Position numbers and translations under genes: made by a program. Shown here piece after piece: positions 35,526 through 43,956 of a stretch of 64,000 nucleotides of DNA (position 1 is its first letter; the number at the start of each line of letters is the position of its first letter). This stretch comes from Methanoregula sp. PtaB.Bin085. Its GTDB lineage: Archaea; Halobacteriota; Methanomicrobia; Methanomicrobiales; Methanospirillaceae. Location of the stretch: contig NZ_MVQB01000013.1 of NCBI RefSeq assembly GCF_002067035.1, positions 62,001-126,000 on the forward strand, written 5' to 3'. The notes beneath the pieces were generated by a model. The model did no database searches, was not told where the DNA came from, and saw only the letters and a program-made list of their open reading frames with translations.

Positions 35526-36266
35526 ATGGATTCGGCTGCGCGGTTCCCTGAGATTGATGCAACCCGCGGGATCGCCATCCTGATGATGATCGTTTTCCAT
35601 ACGGTCTTCGATCTCAGTTTCTTTGCTATCGCACCGGTCAATGTGGCAACCGGTTTCTGGCGCTGGTTTGCGATGGCAACCGCCTCGCTGTTCCTCCTCG
35701 TAGTCGGTATCTCCCTTGTTGTCAGCCATGCCCGTTTTTCCCGGACACATGACAGGAATGAAGTAACCGGAAAATTCCTGGTTCGCGGGGCCGGCATCTT
35801 TACCCTCGGCCTGCTCGTTACTCTTGCGACCTTGCTGTACCTGCGCGAGGGTTTCATCATATTCGGTATCCTGCACCTGATCGGTGTGTCGGTGATGCTC
35901 TCGGTACTGTTCTTCAGGTTCGGGAAATACAACATCGTTCTCGGGCTGCCTGTTCTTGCCTGCGGGTTCCTGATCCGGGCTGTCACCGGACCCGTCTGGC
36001 TCCTCCCGTTCGGGGTCATGCCGGCATCGTTCTCATCCGTTGATTATACACCGATCTTCCCGTGGTTTGGTATGGTGCTTATCGGCATGGGCATCGGGGA
36101 AATCCTGTACTCCGGTGGAATCCGCCGGTTCACACCTCCACAGATTCCGGACTTGGTGATTCGGCCTCCTGCATTCCTTGGCCGGTATTCCCTGATCATC
36201 TACCTCGTCCACCAGCCGGTTATCATCCTGCTCCTGGGTGCGGTGACCGGGACAAAGGTATTCTGA
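35526..36266 (+). CDS. DUF1624 membrane protein (acyltransferase-like)
   Basis: The ATG at 35526 gives 246 residues; the frame extending to 35445 has no coding character. The start RFPEIDATRGIAILMMIVFHTVFDL is marked by R-x-x-E-I-D-x-x-R-G-I-A-I and a His in the first helix, as in DUF1624/heparan-alpha-glucosaminide acetyltransferase-like proteins (about residues 5-29). About seven membrane helices follow, and near the end RYSLIIYLVHQPVIILLL is the last conserved block. Such proteins move acyl groups across or at the membrane, but the substrate here is unknown. Confidence 0.82.
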   Translation: MDSAARFPEIDATRGIAILMMIVFHTVFDLSFFAIAPVNVATGFWRWFAMATASLFLLVVGISLVVSHARFSRTHDRNEVTGKFLVRGAGIFTLGLLVTLATLLYLREGFIIFGILHLIGVSVMLSVLFFRFGKYNIVLGLPVLACGFLIRAVTGPVWLLPFGVMPASFSSVDYTPIFPWFGMVLIGMGIGEILYSGGIRRFTPPQIPDLVIRPPAFLGRYSLIIYLVHQPVIILLLGAVTGTKVF

Positions 36267-36288
36267 AACAGTGATCGTTGCCGGGCGA

Positions 36289-36423
36289 CATCCGGTTTTT
36301 CCTGAAAACGGATGAGAATCTGATGGCACATTCGGCATCATGGATTTTCCGGCTCCGGTTTTTCCCGAAAACAGGTTGTATTCTGTGGCCATCAGCGTTC
36401 CGGATTTTCCGGCACCGGTTTTG
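36289..36423. repeat. Degenerate 60-base tandem repeat
   Basis: Unit 1 (about 36289-36352) and unit 2 (36353-36412) share TCCGGTTTTTCCxGAAAAC at the front and GGATTTTCCGG at the end, and a third partial unit begins CACCGGTTTTGCC. The middles differ. The copies are not in a gene. Confidence 0.6.
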
Positions 36424-36517
36424 CCCCAGCCCGACCCCCCCTCAGCCTGTTTCTGCGTTCTATGACGTAAAAATAGAAGTTTTCCACGCGAAGGACAGGG
36501 GGGTCGGGCAGGGGCAA
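36421..36517. repeat. 20-base inverted repeat around a 57-base loop
   Basis: The left arm TTGCCCCAGCCCGACCCCCC (36421-36440) pairs with 36498-36517 with a single mismatch. A third copy of the arm, CCCTGCCCGACCCCCC, is near 36649-36664. It may form a structured RNA or a protein-binding array; neither is shown. Confidence 0.65.
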
Positions 36518-36856
36518 TCTGTTTTTCATTGCCCGGATGATCAGAAAAATTCCGGTCAGAGGCCCGGAATGGAATAGGTATCAGCCGTAATATCCCTGCA
36601 ATTCATCCACGTTTCGGATGTACGGCAGATCCGGAACCGGATATTTGTCCCTGCCCGACCCCCCCATAAGGATCTCTGCCCGTCCTGCACCCGGATGGAA
36701 CAGACAATCTTTCTATCCTGCCTCCGGGTGCAAGGATATCCGGTTCTGAAAAGGATTAGGTCGCCGCAACAGTGCCGATGCTGTTCCCTGACCGGGAAAA
36801 AAACCTATTTACCTCCGTATACTGATGTTAATTGTTCAGCCAGAACCGGAAATACC

Positions 36857-37792
36857 ATGTCCCTGCTCCACTCACTGACCATCCTTCTCCTTGTCATCGG
36901 ACTCGTCTGTTCTGCCGGGTGTTCGGAATTATCCGGTGCAGGGAACCGGATACCCGGTGAATCCGCGTCCGGACCAACAGGCCGGCAGACTATCGCACAG
37001 CCGGAGGACACTGCACGGATGATCCGGATGGAAACTGACCTCTATACAACCGGCGATATTGTAGAATTTGTCATCACCAATGAAAAATCCGGGGACCTCT
37101 CCTGCAGGCACGATCCGCCGATGTTCTCAGTCCGGTACCAGAAGGATACCGGCCAGTGGGTGACCCGGATGGGGGATGAGAACCCGCCACCCGGCAACAC
37201 CACGACTATCGGGCCCGGCAAATCCACCGAACCATACCGTTTCATCACAACCGGATGGGCCCCCGGGCGATACCGTATCGTCACCGACTGCGACGTGTCC
37301 CGGGATATTTTGATCCGTGCGGTCCCCGGAACAACACCCTCCGGATCTTCCTGCCCGCCCGGCACAAACACATCCCCGTTTATCCGGGTGGCAGCGGTCA
37401 GCGACCAGCGGGCAGGGGAACCATTTGCCATCACCGGGACAACGAACCTTCCCGCCGGTGAGGAACTCCGGTATTCCATCTTTGCCCTCCTCCCGCTGAC
37501 AGGCAACGTTACCTCGGCAAAACTTGTCTCGTCCACGACGACCGTTGCTTCAGGTACCTGCGGGGTTAATACCTGGTCCGTGAACGGCATCATCAATGTT
37601 CCCGGTGAATATTTCATCGGGATCTCCAACAGCGGCAACACGATCTCGGCAGTCAAGCGTTTCACCGTTCTTGAAAAAACAGCACCGGCCGAATCGGTAA
37701 CGCTTCCCGAACGGACCGGAGCACCCGGGATAATGACCGGTTGCTCCCCTGCGGATCCCCAACTCCGTCATCCCGTCGTAATGCCTGGATAA
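36857..37792 (+). CDS. Secreted lipoprotein-like protein
   Basis: The ATG at 36857 is chosen over 36695 because it starts a signal peptide with a lipobox-like end (SAGC, Cys 21): MSLLHSLTILLLVIGLVCSA is followed by GCSELSG. The mature protein of about 290 residues has two all-beta halves. The first resembles immunoglobulin-like folds (ETDLYTTGDIVEFVITNEKSG) and the second has EPFAITGTTNLPAGEELRY and NVPGEYFIGISNSG, as in other repeat-bearing surface proteins of Methanomicrobiales. The C-terminus has no anchor, so a lipid or membrane tether at the N-terminus is likely. Function unknown. Confidence 0.75.
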   Translation: MSLLHSLTILLLVIGLVCSAGCSELSGAGNRIPGESASGPTGRQTIAQPEDTARMIRMETDLYTTGDIVEFVITNEKSGDLSCRHDPPMFSVRYQKDTGQWVTRMGDENPPPGNTTTIGPGKSTEPYRFITTGWAPGRYRIVTDCDVSRDILIRAVPGTTPSGSSCPPGTNTSPFIRVAAVSDQRAGEPFAITGTTNLPAGEELRYSIFALLPLTGNVTSAKLVSSTTTVASGTCGVNTWSVNGIINVPGEYFIGISNSGNTISAVKRFTVLEKTAPAESVTLPERTGAPGIMTGCSPADPQLRHPVVMPG

Positions 37793-37866
37793 AAACATCC
37801 GATCTCAACAACGGCTCCGACAATAAAACGTATTATGGATTCTCTCAAACATAAGAGCGGAAACAC

Positions 37867-38412
37867 ATGAAGGAAGCACTCCTCGTCATCGATGTCCAGA
37901 ATGAATATTTTACCGGCAAACTTCCCGTTTCGTACCCTGACGGGAGCCTTGACAACATCCTCCGGGCAATGGACTGGGCACACGACGGACGCGTACCGGT
38001 GGTCGTGATCCAGCATACCAATGCGGCACCGGAAGCAGTCACGTTCCGCAAAGGGACGCACGGGTGGGAACTCCATGACGAGGTAAAGCGCCGGCACGCG
38101 GATCTCGTGTGCGAAAAAACCCTGCCGGGCAGTTTTACCGGCACCATCCTTGAGAGCTGGCTCAAGGAACGATCGATATCAACGGTCACCATCGCCGGCT
38201 ACATGACCCAGATGTGCTGCGACACCACGGCACGGCAGGCATTCCACCGGAACTATGCCGTGAACTTTCTCTCCGATGCAACCGGCACCCTGCTCATCTC
38301 CAACAAGGCCGGCACGATCGGTGCTGCCGATCTCCACCTGGCAACCCTTGTCACCCAGCAGCAGAGGTTTGCCCGCGTCCTGACCACGGCCGAGTGGATC
38401 ATGGAGTTCTGA
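37867..38412 (+). CDS. Isochorismatase-family cysteine hydrolase
   Basis: The 181-residue enzyme has the family triad: D9 in [11 protein letters not shown]84 in [10 protein letters not shown] and, most likely, C117 in [13 protein letters not shown]. Members hydrolyse amide or ester bonds in small molecules (nicotinamide, isochorismate, ureidoacrylate and others). The substrate here is not clear. The adjacent C118 is unusual but does not disturb the fit. It lies 74 bases after the lipoprotein gene and 87 before a transporter gene, all in the same direction, so co-transcription is possible. Confidence 0.88.
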   Translation: MKEALLVIDVQNEYFTGKLPVSYPDGSLDNILRAMDWAHDGRVPVVVIQHTNAAPEAVTFRKGTHGWELHDEVKRRHADLVCEKTLPGSFTGTILESWLKERSISTVTIAGYMTQMCCDTTARQAFHRNYAVNFLSDATGTLLISNKAGTIGAADLHLATLVTQQQRFARVLTTAEWIMEF

Positions 38413-38499
38413 ACGGCTGAAACGGATTATCGGGCCCGCATCACCATGAAAAAAACCTGAATGCGATATACGAATACCAGCGATCGAACCTGAATTGTC

Positions 38500-39429
38500 A
38501 TGCTCTGGGTCTTTCTTGCCATAATTGGCGCTATCGCGAATGCTGGGTATTTCATTATCATCAAGAACAACATCGCGACACGCAATCCCTGGATCCTGAA
38601 TGCGATTGGTCTTTTCCTGGCAGGTATCCTTCTCCTCTGCATAACGGCACTCAATGGATTCCCTGCAATCGGCCCGGATTATGCGGGTGCCGTCATCATC
38701 TCCGGCATCCTCAACATCATCGGCCTTTCCCTCATCTTCCGCGCAATGGAATCGTCCGACCTCTCCCTGTCCATGCCCATGCTCTCGTTCACGCCCGTCT
38801 TCCTGATCGGCACATCGTACCTGCTCCTGAACGAAGTTCCTTCGATGGCGGGGATCCTTGGCATCTGCATTATCGTGAGCGGTTCGTATGTTCTCAACAT
38901 CTCTGCAGAGCACGAATATATCCTTGATCCGGTACGTTCGATGGTGCAGAACCGGGGCAGCTGGTTCATGCTCATCGTCGCCCTCCTGTTCGCGGCATCG
39001 ATCAACTACGACAAGATCGCGATGCTCAATTCAGACCCGGTCTTCGGGATGGCATTCACCCTCCTTATCATCAGCGGTGCGTTCTCCCTGTCCTTGGTTA
39101 TCCCCCGGCAATGGGGGGGAGACCGCTCTTTTCTCCCTCCGGGATGGAACCCGGTTGCTCCTGTTACCCCCCCGGTTCCGGAAGCTCCCTTCCGCTCGTA
39201 TCTGGTCCCCGCGGTTCTTATCGGGATCGCGGCTGTTGCAGAATCCATCTCGATCAATATGGCCTATACGCTGCAGATCGCACCGTATGTCATTGCTCTC
39301 AAACGTCTCAGTATCATCTTCATGGTCCTGTACGGGACCATCATCTGCGCCGAACATGAGATCCGGACGCGTATCCTGGGTTCGGTGCTGATGGTCGGCG
39401 GGGCCGTGATCATCCTCATCTTCGCCTGA
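38500..39429 (+). CDS. EamA/DMT-family transporter
   Basis: The 309-residue protein has about ten membrane helices in two EamA repeats. The first runs about 1-130 with FLAIIGAIANAGYFIIIKNN and the EVPSMAGILGICIIVSGSYVL end. The second runs about 150-309 with AEHEIRTRILGSVLMVGGAVIIL. A cytoplasmic Pro-rich stretch (about 210-230) separates them. Such carriers export or import amino acids, nucleotide or sugar derivatives, and the substrate cannot be guessed. The gene is convergent with ade and ends 21 bases from it. Confidence 0.85.
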   Translation: MLWVFLAIIGAIANAGYFIIIKNNIATRNPWILNAIGLFLAGILLLCITALNGFPAIGPDYAGAVIISGILNIIGLSLIFRAMESSDLSLSMPMLSFTPVFLIGTSYLLLNEVPSMAGILGICIIVSGSYVLNISAEHEYILDPVRSMVQNRGSWFMLIVALLFAASINYDKIAMLNSDPVFGMAFTLLIISGAFSLSLVIPRQWGGDRSFLPPGWNPVAPVTPPVPEAPFRSYLVPAVLIGIAAVAESISINMAYTLQIAPYVIALKRLSIIFMVLYGTIICAEHEIRTRILGSVLMVGGAVIILIFA

Positions 39430-39450
39430 ACCGGGAAAAGCGGGAATCGT

Positions 39451-41118
39451 CTATCCGGTAAACAGCGGCACGTCCCTGAACGCCACGCCGTCAAACAACC
39501 CGCGGTCGGTGATGCGGAGCGTGGGGATGACCGTGAGGGCGAGGAACGAGAGGTACATGAACGGGTCAGGAATTCCGCCCATCAGGCCGGTTGTCCGGTT
39601 CAGGTCCGCGAGACGTGCAACCACCTGGGGATACGGAAGGGCCGACATCAGGCCGGCACAGTCGAGCGGGAGGATCGTCCGGGTATTTCCCCTGACCGCG
39701 ACCATTGCGCCCCGGGCTTTTATGACTTCGTCGATGGCCCAGAGGATCTCTGGATCGCTTGTCCCGACAGCCACGATATTATGGGTGTCGTGGGAGATAC
39801 TGGACGCGATCGCCCCGCCGGAAAAACCGAACCCGCGGACCAGCCCGACACCACAGGAGCCCGGCCGGTACCGGTTCACGACAACCACTTTCAGGAGGTC
39901 CCGCTTCAGATCCGGGACTGCCTGCCCATCGATGTCGTACTCGAGCGCTTCCGTGATGATCTGGCTGGGGACGAGGCCAATCACCCGGGCTGTTCCGGAC
40001 CCGGTGATCCGGATTTTGTCTGCGGACGGCGTTGAGCAGCCAAACGATTCCGGCGGAACCTCCGGTTCTGACGGTTTCGTTTCCATAACCTCCGTTCCGC
40101 GCAGGAAAACCTTCCTGACAGTGAACCTGTGAGGGTCGTCGATGACACAGAAGTCTGCGCGCCGCCCCGGCACGAGCGCCCCGCGATCGTAAAGGCCGAA
40201 GCGTTCGGCCGGGGAGAGCGTCGCCATCCGGATTGCGAGTTCGGGGGAGAGGCCGCATGCAATCGCCCGCCGGATACACCGGTCGATATGCCCGCTCTCA
40301 GCAAGCAGGTCGGCATGGCAGTCGTCGGTGGCAAAACAACACCGCGGGACCGTTGCCGGGCTGACGAGCGGTAGGAGCGCTGCAATGTTCCGCTCCGTGG
40401 ATCCTTCCCGGATAAAAATATACATGCCTTTTTCCAGTTTCTCCTTTGCCTCGGCAAGCGTCGTACATTCGTGATCGCTCTGGAGCCCGGCAAGGACATA
40501 GGCATTGAGATCCTTCCCGGCAAGGAGCGGGGCGTGGCCATCGCGGACGGGCGAGAGCTTCAGTTTTTCACCAATTGCGGGATCCCCGGCAAGGACGCCC
40601 GGCACGTTCATCATCTCCGCGAGCCCGAGGATTCCGTCCCGCCCGGCAAACGGCCGGAGATCGGCAGCTTCCAGCATGGCGCCCCCCACCTCCGTCGGGG
40701 TTGCAGGGACACACGACGGGAGCATGTACAGGATATCGGCCGCTGCACCGACCCGTTCCCTGAGCATGAATTCAATCCCTGCGGCCCCGGCAACATTTGC
40801 GATCTCGTGCGGGTCAGCCACGACTGTCGTGGTTCCGTGCCGGGCAACAAGCCGGGCATATTCGCGGGGTGTCAGGAGTGAACTCTCGATATGCACATGG
40901 GCATCGATCAGGCCCGGGACGATATACATCCCGCTGAAGTCATACTCCTTCTTCCCGGTATAGTCCCCGATTCCAAGGACAATACCGTTACTGATGGCAA
41001 GCGTGCCCGTCTCCCAGGTGCAGGTAAAAGGATTGAATATCCGAGCATTCCTGCAGACACTGTCAGCGGGCGCCATGCCTCGGGCTGCATCGAGAATGTC
41101 TTTTCTGAACGTCTCCAT
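39451..41118 (-). CDS. ade: Adenine deaminase
   Basis: The enzyme converts adenine to hypoxanthine and ammonia in purine salvage. The 555-residue protein has the amidohydrolase metal motif DAHVHIESS (about 73-81), then TTVVADPHEIANVAG, and later CFATDDCHADLL with further ligands. The C-terminal domain has HDTHNIVAVGTSD and GGxxxVxGN-type strands (MVAVRGNT). Length and order fit bacterial and archaeal Ade. It starts two bases after a small secreted-protein gene, so the two share an mRNA. Confidence 0.95.
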   Translation of the reverse strand: METFRKDILDAARGMAPADSVCRNARIFNPFTCTWETGTLAISNGIVLGIGDYTGKKEYDFSGMYIVPGLIDAHVHIESSLLTPREYARLVARHGTTTVVADPHEIANVAGAAGIEFMLRERVGAAADILYMLPSCVPATPTEVGGAMLEAADLRPFAGRDGILGLAEMMNVPGVLAGDPAIGEKLKLSPVRDGHAPLLAGKDLNAYVLAGLQSDHECTTLAEAKEKLEKGMYIFIREGSTERNIAALLPLVSPATVPRCCFATDDCHADLLAESGHIDRCIRRAIACGLSPELAIRMATLSPAERFGLYDRGALVPGRRADFCVIDDPHRFTVRKVFLRGTEVMETKPSEPEVPPESFGCSTPSADKIRITGSGTARVIGLVPSQIITEALEYDIDGQAVPDLKRDLLKVVVVNRYRPGSCGVGLVRGFGFSGGAIASSISHDTHNIVAVGTSDPEILWAIDEVIKARGAMVAVRGNTRTILPLDCAGLMSALPYPQVVARLADLNRTTGLMGGIPDPFMYLSFLALTVIPTLRITDRGLFDGVAFRDVPLFTG

Positions 41119-41120
41119 TG

Positions 41121-41483
41121 TCAGGTCACCACGATATCGCGGATTGTCGCTGCCTTCCGCTCTCCGTCCTGGATAAGGTAGAAGTACAGTTTGTACTGCC
41201 CGGGACCGAGCGGTGCGGGTATGAATACCCGGTTCACTCCAGCCTTCAGGTTCAGCGGGGCATAGTATGCCCCGGTCTCTTCCTGCTGGTTGTTGCTGAT
41301 CCGGTAGACGGTGACCTGAATATATCCTTCGGAAGGAGCCCCGTCATGCGTCACGGTCAGTGTCAGCCCGTTACCGGACCATGCGACATCGCCAAAGGTT
41401 GTTGAAACGCATGCAGCAGAACAGATGGCAAGGAACACCATGCCGGAGAATACCAGGAATCCGTGGCTGCCGGTGGTCATCAT
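41121..41483 (-). CDS. Small secreted beta-sandwich protein
   Basis: The 120-residue protein has a signal peptide (about residues 6-25); CSAAC near its end could be a lipobox. The mature part, of about 95 residues, reads as seven or so strands (LTLTVTHDG, GYIQVTVYRIS, GPGQYKLYFYLIQDG). Its stop codon lies two bases before ade. A role with adenine deaminase seems unlikely since they sit on opposite sides of the membrane. The family was not recognised. Confidence 0.72.
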   Translation of the reverse strand: MMTTGSHGFLVFSGMVFLAICSAACVSTTFGDVAWSGNGLTLTVTHDGAPSEGYIQVTVYRISNNQQEETGAYYAPLNLKAGVNRVFIPAPLGPGQYKLYFYLIQDGERKAATIRDIVVT

Positions 41484-41590
41484 TCAGATGTCAGACCACG
41501 GGACGATAAAACTATGGCATCACCGGCCAGTACCGGGTAAACGCTTGGAAAAAGGTTGATCCGTTTTTGGAACGGGAGATGGTTGTCCCG

Positions 41591-43267
41591 TCAGCACCGG
41601 AACTTCGCTACTTCGTGGGATACTTTCTCTGCGATCTGGTTGATATTGCCAACAACATGCGTGATCTGGTCGACTGCCGCGCTCGACTCCTCGGTGGCAG
41701 CGGCTGAATCCTGGGCTTCCTTTGAACTCTTTTCGACAAGGTTCAATACCTCGCTGACGCTTGCCGCCACCTCCTCGATGGATGCAGCCTGTTCTTCGGC
41801 CGCCGCCGCCACTTCGGTGACATGCTGGCTTATCTTGTCGATCGAATCTGCAATCAGGTTGAAACTGGAGATCGTCTCCTGGAGCGCCAGGCTGCCATCC
41901 CTGACCCCCTGGTTCGATGAACGGACGGCCTCGACGGCCAGGTTGGTCTTGGTCTGGAGCGTTTCGATCATGCCGGAGATCCGCTCGGCAGATGCGCGGG
42001 ACTCGACCGCAAGCGATTTTACTTCCGTTGCAACGACGGCAAACCCGCGTCCTGCTTCGCCGGCCCGTGCAGCTTCGATTGCAGCGTTGAGTGCAAGCAG
42101 GTTGGTCTGGTTTGCAAGGTCGGTGATGAGGTTGACGATCTCGCTGATCTTATCCATCTGGTCCTTGATCTCGCTAATGATCTGGTTGACTTCACCGGAG
42201 GACCGGGTGATACCCTGCATGCCCTGCTCTGTCTTCTTGGCGAGCTCCATTCCGTTCCTGCTGTATCCGGTCGTGTCCGTCACGATCTGTGCAACGGATT
42301 CGGATTTCAGCGCAACCTCCTGGATGGCCTTGGAGAGATCGTCCATTGCCTGCTGGACCTGCTGCATCCCCCGCGTCGTCTTGTCAGCATTCTGGCTGAC
42401 ACTCGAGGCATTGATCGCACACTGATTGGATCCTGCCGATACTTCCTGGATGCTCGCGTTTGCCTCCTCTGTATTGGCGGCGAGGTTTGTCACCTGCTGG
42501 TTGATCGATATCATCGAAGCGGAGATGTCGGTTCCGATCCGGTCCAGGGACTCACGGAATTTCTTGAAATCACCCCGGACCTTGACCTTTTCATCGAACC
42601 GTGCCGTGAAGTTGCCTTCAGCATACTCACCGGCTACCCGGATACCTTCGTTGAGAGGAATGACGACATTTTCAAAGGTCTTGTTGATACCTGCGATGAT
42701 CTCCCAGTATCCTCCCTTGAACCTGCTGGCATCGCCGCGGACGGAGAGCTTTCCCTCGACTGCCGCGATCGAGAGCTTGTTCGATTCGGCGATGAGGGCA
42801 CGCAGGGTGTCGGTCATGGTCTTGAGCGCCGGGACGATCTCATCCCGGGGGTCCCGTGCCTTGAGATCCCGGCTCAGGTCCCCGTCTGCGATCATCTTCA
42901 TAGTCCCGATGACATATTTCTGGAGGTCGTTTGAGAACTTGTCCATCTCTTCAGCCATCTGGCCGATCTCGTCCTTCCGGTTGAGGCCGATACGCTCGCC
43001 GAGATGGCCCATGTGGATCTCGTGGATGTTTGCAGAGACCTTCCTAATGGGAGCGCTTATGCTTTCGGTCATCACAACGCCCATCGCGGCGGATGCGATG
43101 ATACCCGCAATGCTCACGATCAGGATAGTCGTGTACCCCGATCCTGCAGCGCCTGCGGTACCCATACTGCTGAATCCCAGAATCGCAATAATGAGAAAAA
43201 TTACTGTTAAGAGGAGATAGGATCCAAGAATCTTTCTCCCCAGTGGCATGTTGTCGATACTTTCCAT
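41591..43267 (-). CDS. Methyl-accepting chemotaxis protein without outer sensor domain
   Basis: The 558-residue receptor has two membrane helices close together (about 12-33 and 43-65) with an outer loop of only about ten residues. A HAMP domain, a second HAMP-like module ([23 protein letters not shown] region, about 185-245) and a full MCP signalling hairpin (about 270-555) follow. The tip carries the conserved [20 protein letters not shown] and [19 protein letters not shown]. Because it has no outer ligand domain, it may sense the membrane or cytoplasmic state, or form mixed arrays. It sits behind a cheW gene and is transcribed with the receptors to its right. Confidence 0.9.
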   Translation of the reverse strand: MESIDNMPLGRKILGSYLLLTVIFLIIAILGFSSMGTAGAAGSGYTTILIVSIAGIIASAAMGVVMTESISAPIRKVSANIHEIHMGHLGERIGLNRKDEIGQMAEEMDKFSNDLQKYVIGTMKMIADGDLSRDLKARDPRDEIVPALKTMTDTLRALIAESNKLSIAAVEGKLSVRGDASRFKGGYWEIIAGINKTFENVVIPLNEGIRVAGEYAEGNFTARFDEKVKVRGDFKKFRESLDRIGTDISASMISINQQVTNLAANTEEANASIQEVSAGSNQCAINASSVSQNADKTTRGMQQVQQAMDDLSKAIQEVALKSESVAQIVTDTTGYSRNGMELAKKTEQGMQGITRSSGEVNQIISEIKDQMDKISEIVNLITDLANQTNLLALNAAIEAARAGEAGRGFAVVATEVKSLAVESRASAERISGMIETLQTKTNLAVEAVRSSNQGVRDGSLALQETISSFNLIADSIDKISQHVTEVAAAAEEQAASIEEVAASVSEVLNLVEKSSKEAQDSAAATEESSAAVDQITHVVGNINQIAEKVSHEVAKFRC

Positions 43268-43380
43268 TGGATCAAACCTGCTTGTTTTTTTTTTACCTGT
43301 GATTTTTCGTACCTGCTGAAATCAGGTACCATTGTTTTTCGGCGGATCAGGGATCGTATCCCATCACCTCCGCCGTTTTT

Positions 43381-43932
43381 TCACTTTTTCTTCTCCATGA
43401 TGCTCATCGCCTGGCGGATATCAATCCAGATGATAAGCTCGCTGACCTCGTTCTCTCTGTCCTTTGACCTTTTCTTGATGATACCGACGATAGCATCATC
43501 TTCTTCGGCCCCGGCCGTTGAAGTCTTGTCGACATCCTCCTCCTCAAAGGTCGAGACCGCGAGTACGTCGTCGACGAGGATCCCGGTCTTGACCCCGGTC
43601 AGCTTCTCATCAAGGACGATGAAACGGCCGTCTTCATCTTTCCGGGAGGCATCAATGGGTATATGGAGCCGGTCCTTGAGATCCACGATCGTGGTTATCT
43701 CGCCCCGGAGATCGATGATGCCCTTGATGCAGGACGCCGTGTTGGGCAGCTGGGTAATCGGCGTGTATTCTACAACTTCGCGGACATCGAACAGGTCGAT
43801 GGCGAAGTGCTCCCTGCCGAGGAGGAACTCCAGCACCTGGAATGTCTTTCCTGCCGTTTTTGCGCTGGTTGTTCCTGGTACCGGAGCCGCGGTGGCCGGG
43901 TTTTTCATGATCTGCTGACCTGCTGTTGTCAT
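43381..43932 (-). CDS. cheW: CheW coupling protein
   Basis: CheW links receptors to the kinase CheA. The 183-residue protein has an extra Ala/Pro/Thr-rich N-terminus of about 30 residues and then the CheW fold: EFLLGREHFAIDLFDVREVV, TQLPNTASCIKGIIDLRGEI and GILVDDVLAVSTFEEEDV. It lies between two MCP genes on the same strand. It is a close paralogue of the one at 46610. Confidence 0.92.
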   Translation of the reverse strand: MTTAGQQIMKNPATAAPVPGTTSAKTAGKTFQVLEFLLGREHFAIDLFDVREVVEYTPITQLPNTASCIKGIIDLRGEITTIVDLKDRLHIPIDASRKDEDGRFIVLDEKLTGVKTGILVDDVLAVSTFEEEDVDKTSTAGAEEDDAIVGIIKKRSKDRENEVSELIIWIDIRQAMSIMEKKK

Positions 43933-43956
43933 ACCTGAACCCTCTCCCTCTCCGGT

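Larger units (their letters stand above)
36267..36856. other. 590-base gap with tandem and inverted repeats
   Basis: No supportable gene lies here. The left part (36289-36423) holds two and a fraction copies of a degenerate unit of about 60 bases. The middle holds a 20-base inverted repeat (36421-36440 and 36498-36517), one arm of which recurs in direct orientation near 36649-36664. A 10-base inverted pair TGCACCCGGA/TCCGGGTGCA stands at 36686-36695 and 36723-36732. The last 60 bases (ACCTATTTACCTCC region, AT-richer) probably carry the promoter of the lipoprotein gene. Confidence 0.6.

Noticed and set aside
36695-36856. Upstream in-frame start for the lipoprotein
   Set aside because: The 54 extra residues precede a good signal peptide with SAGC and show no conserved character, so the start at 36857 is preferred.
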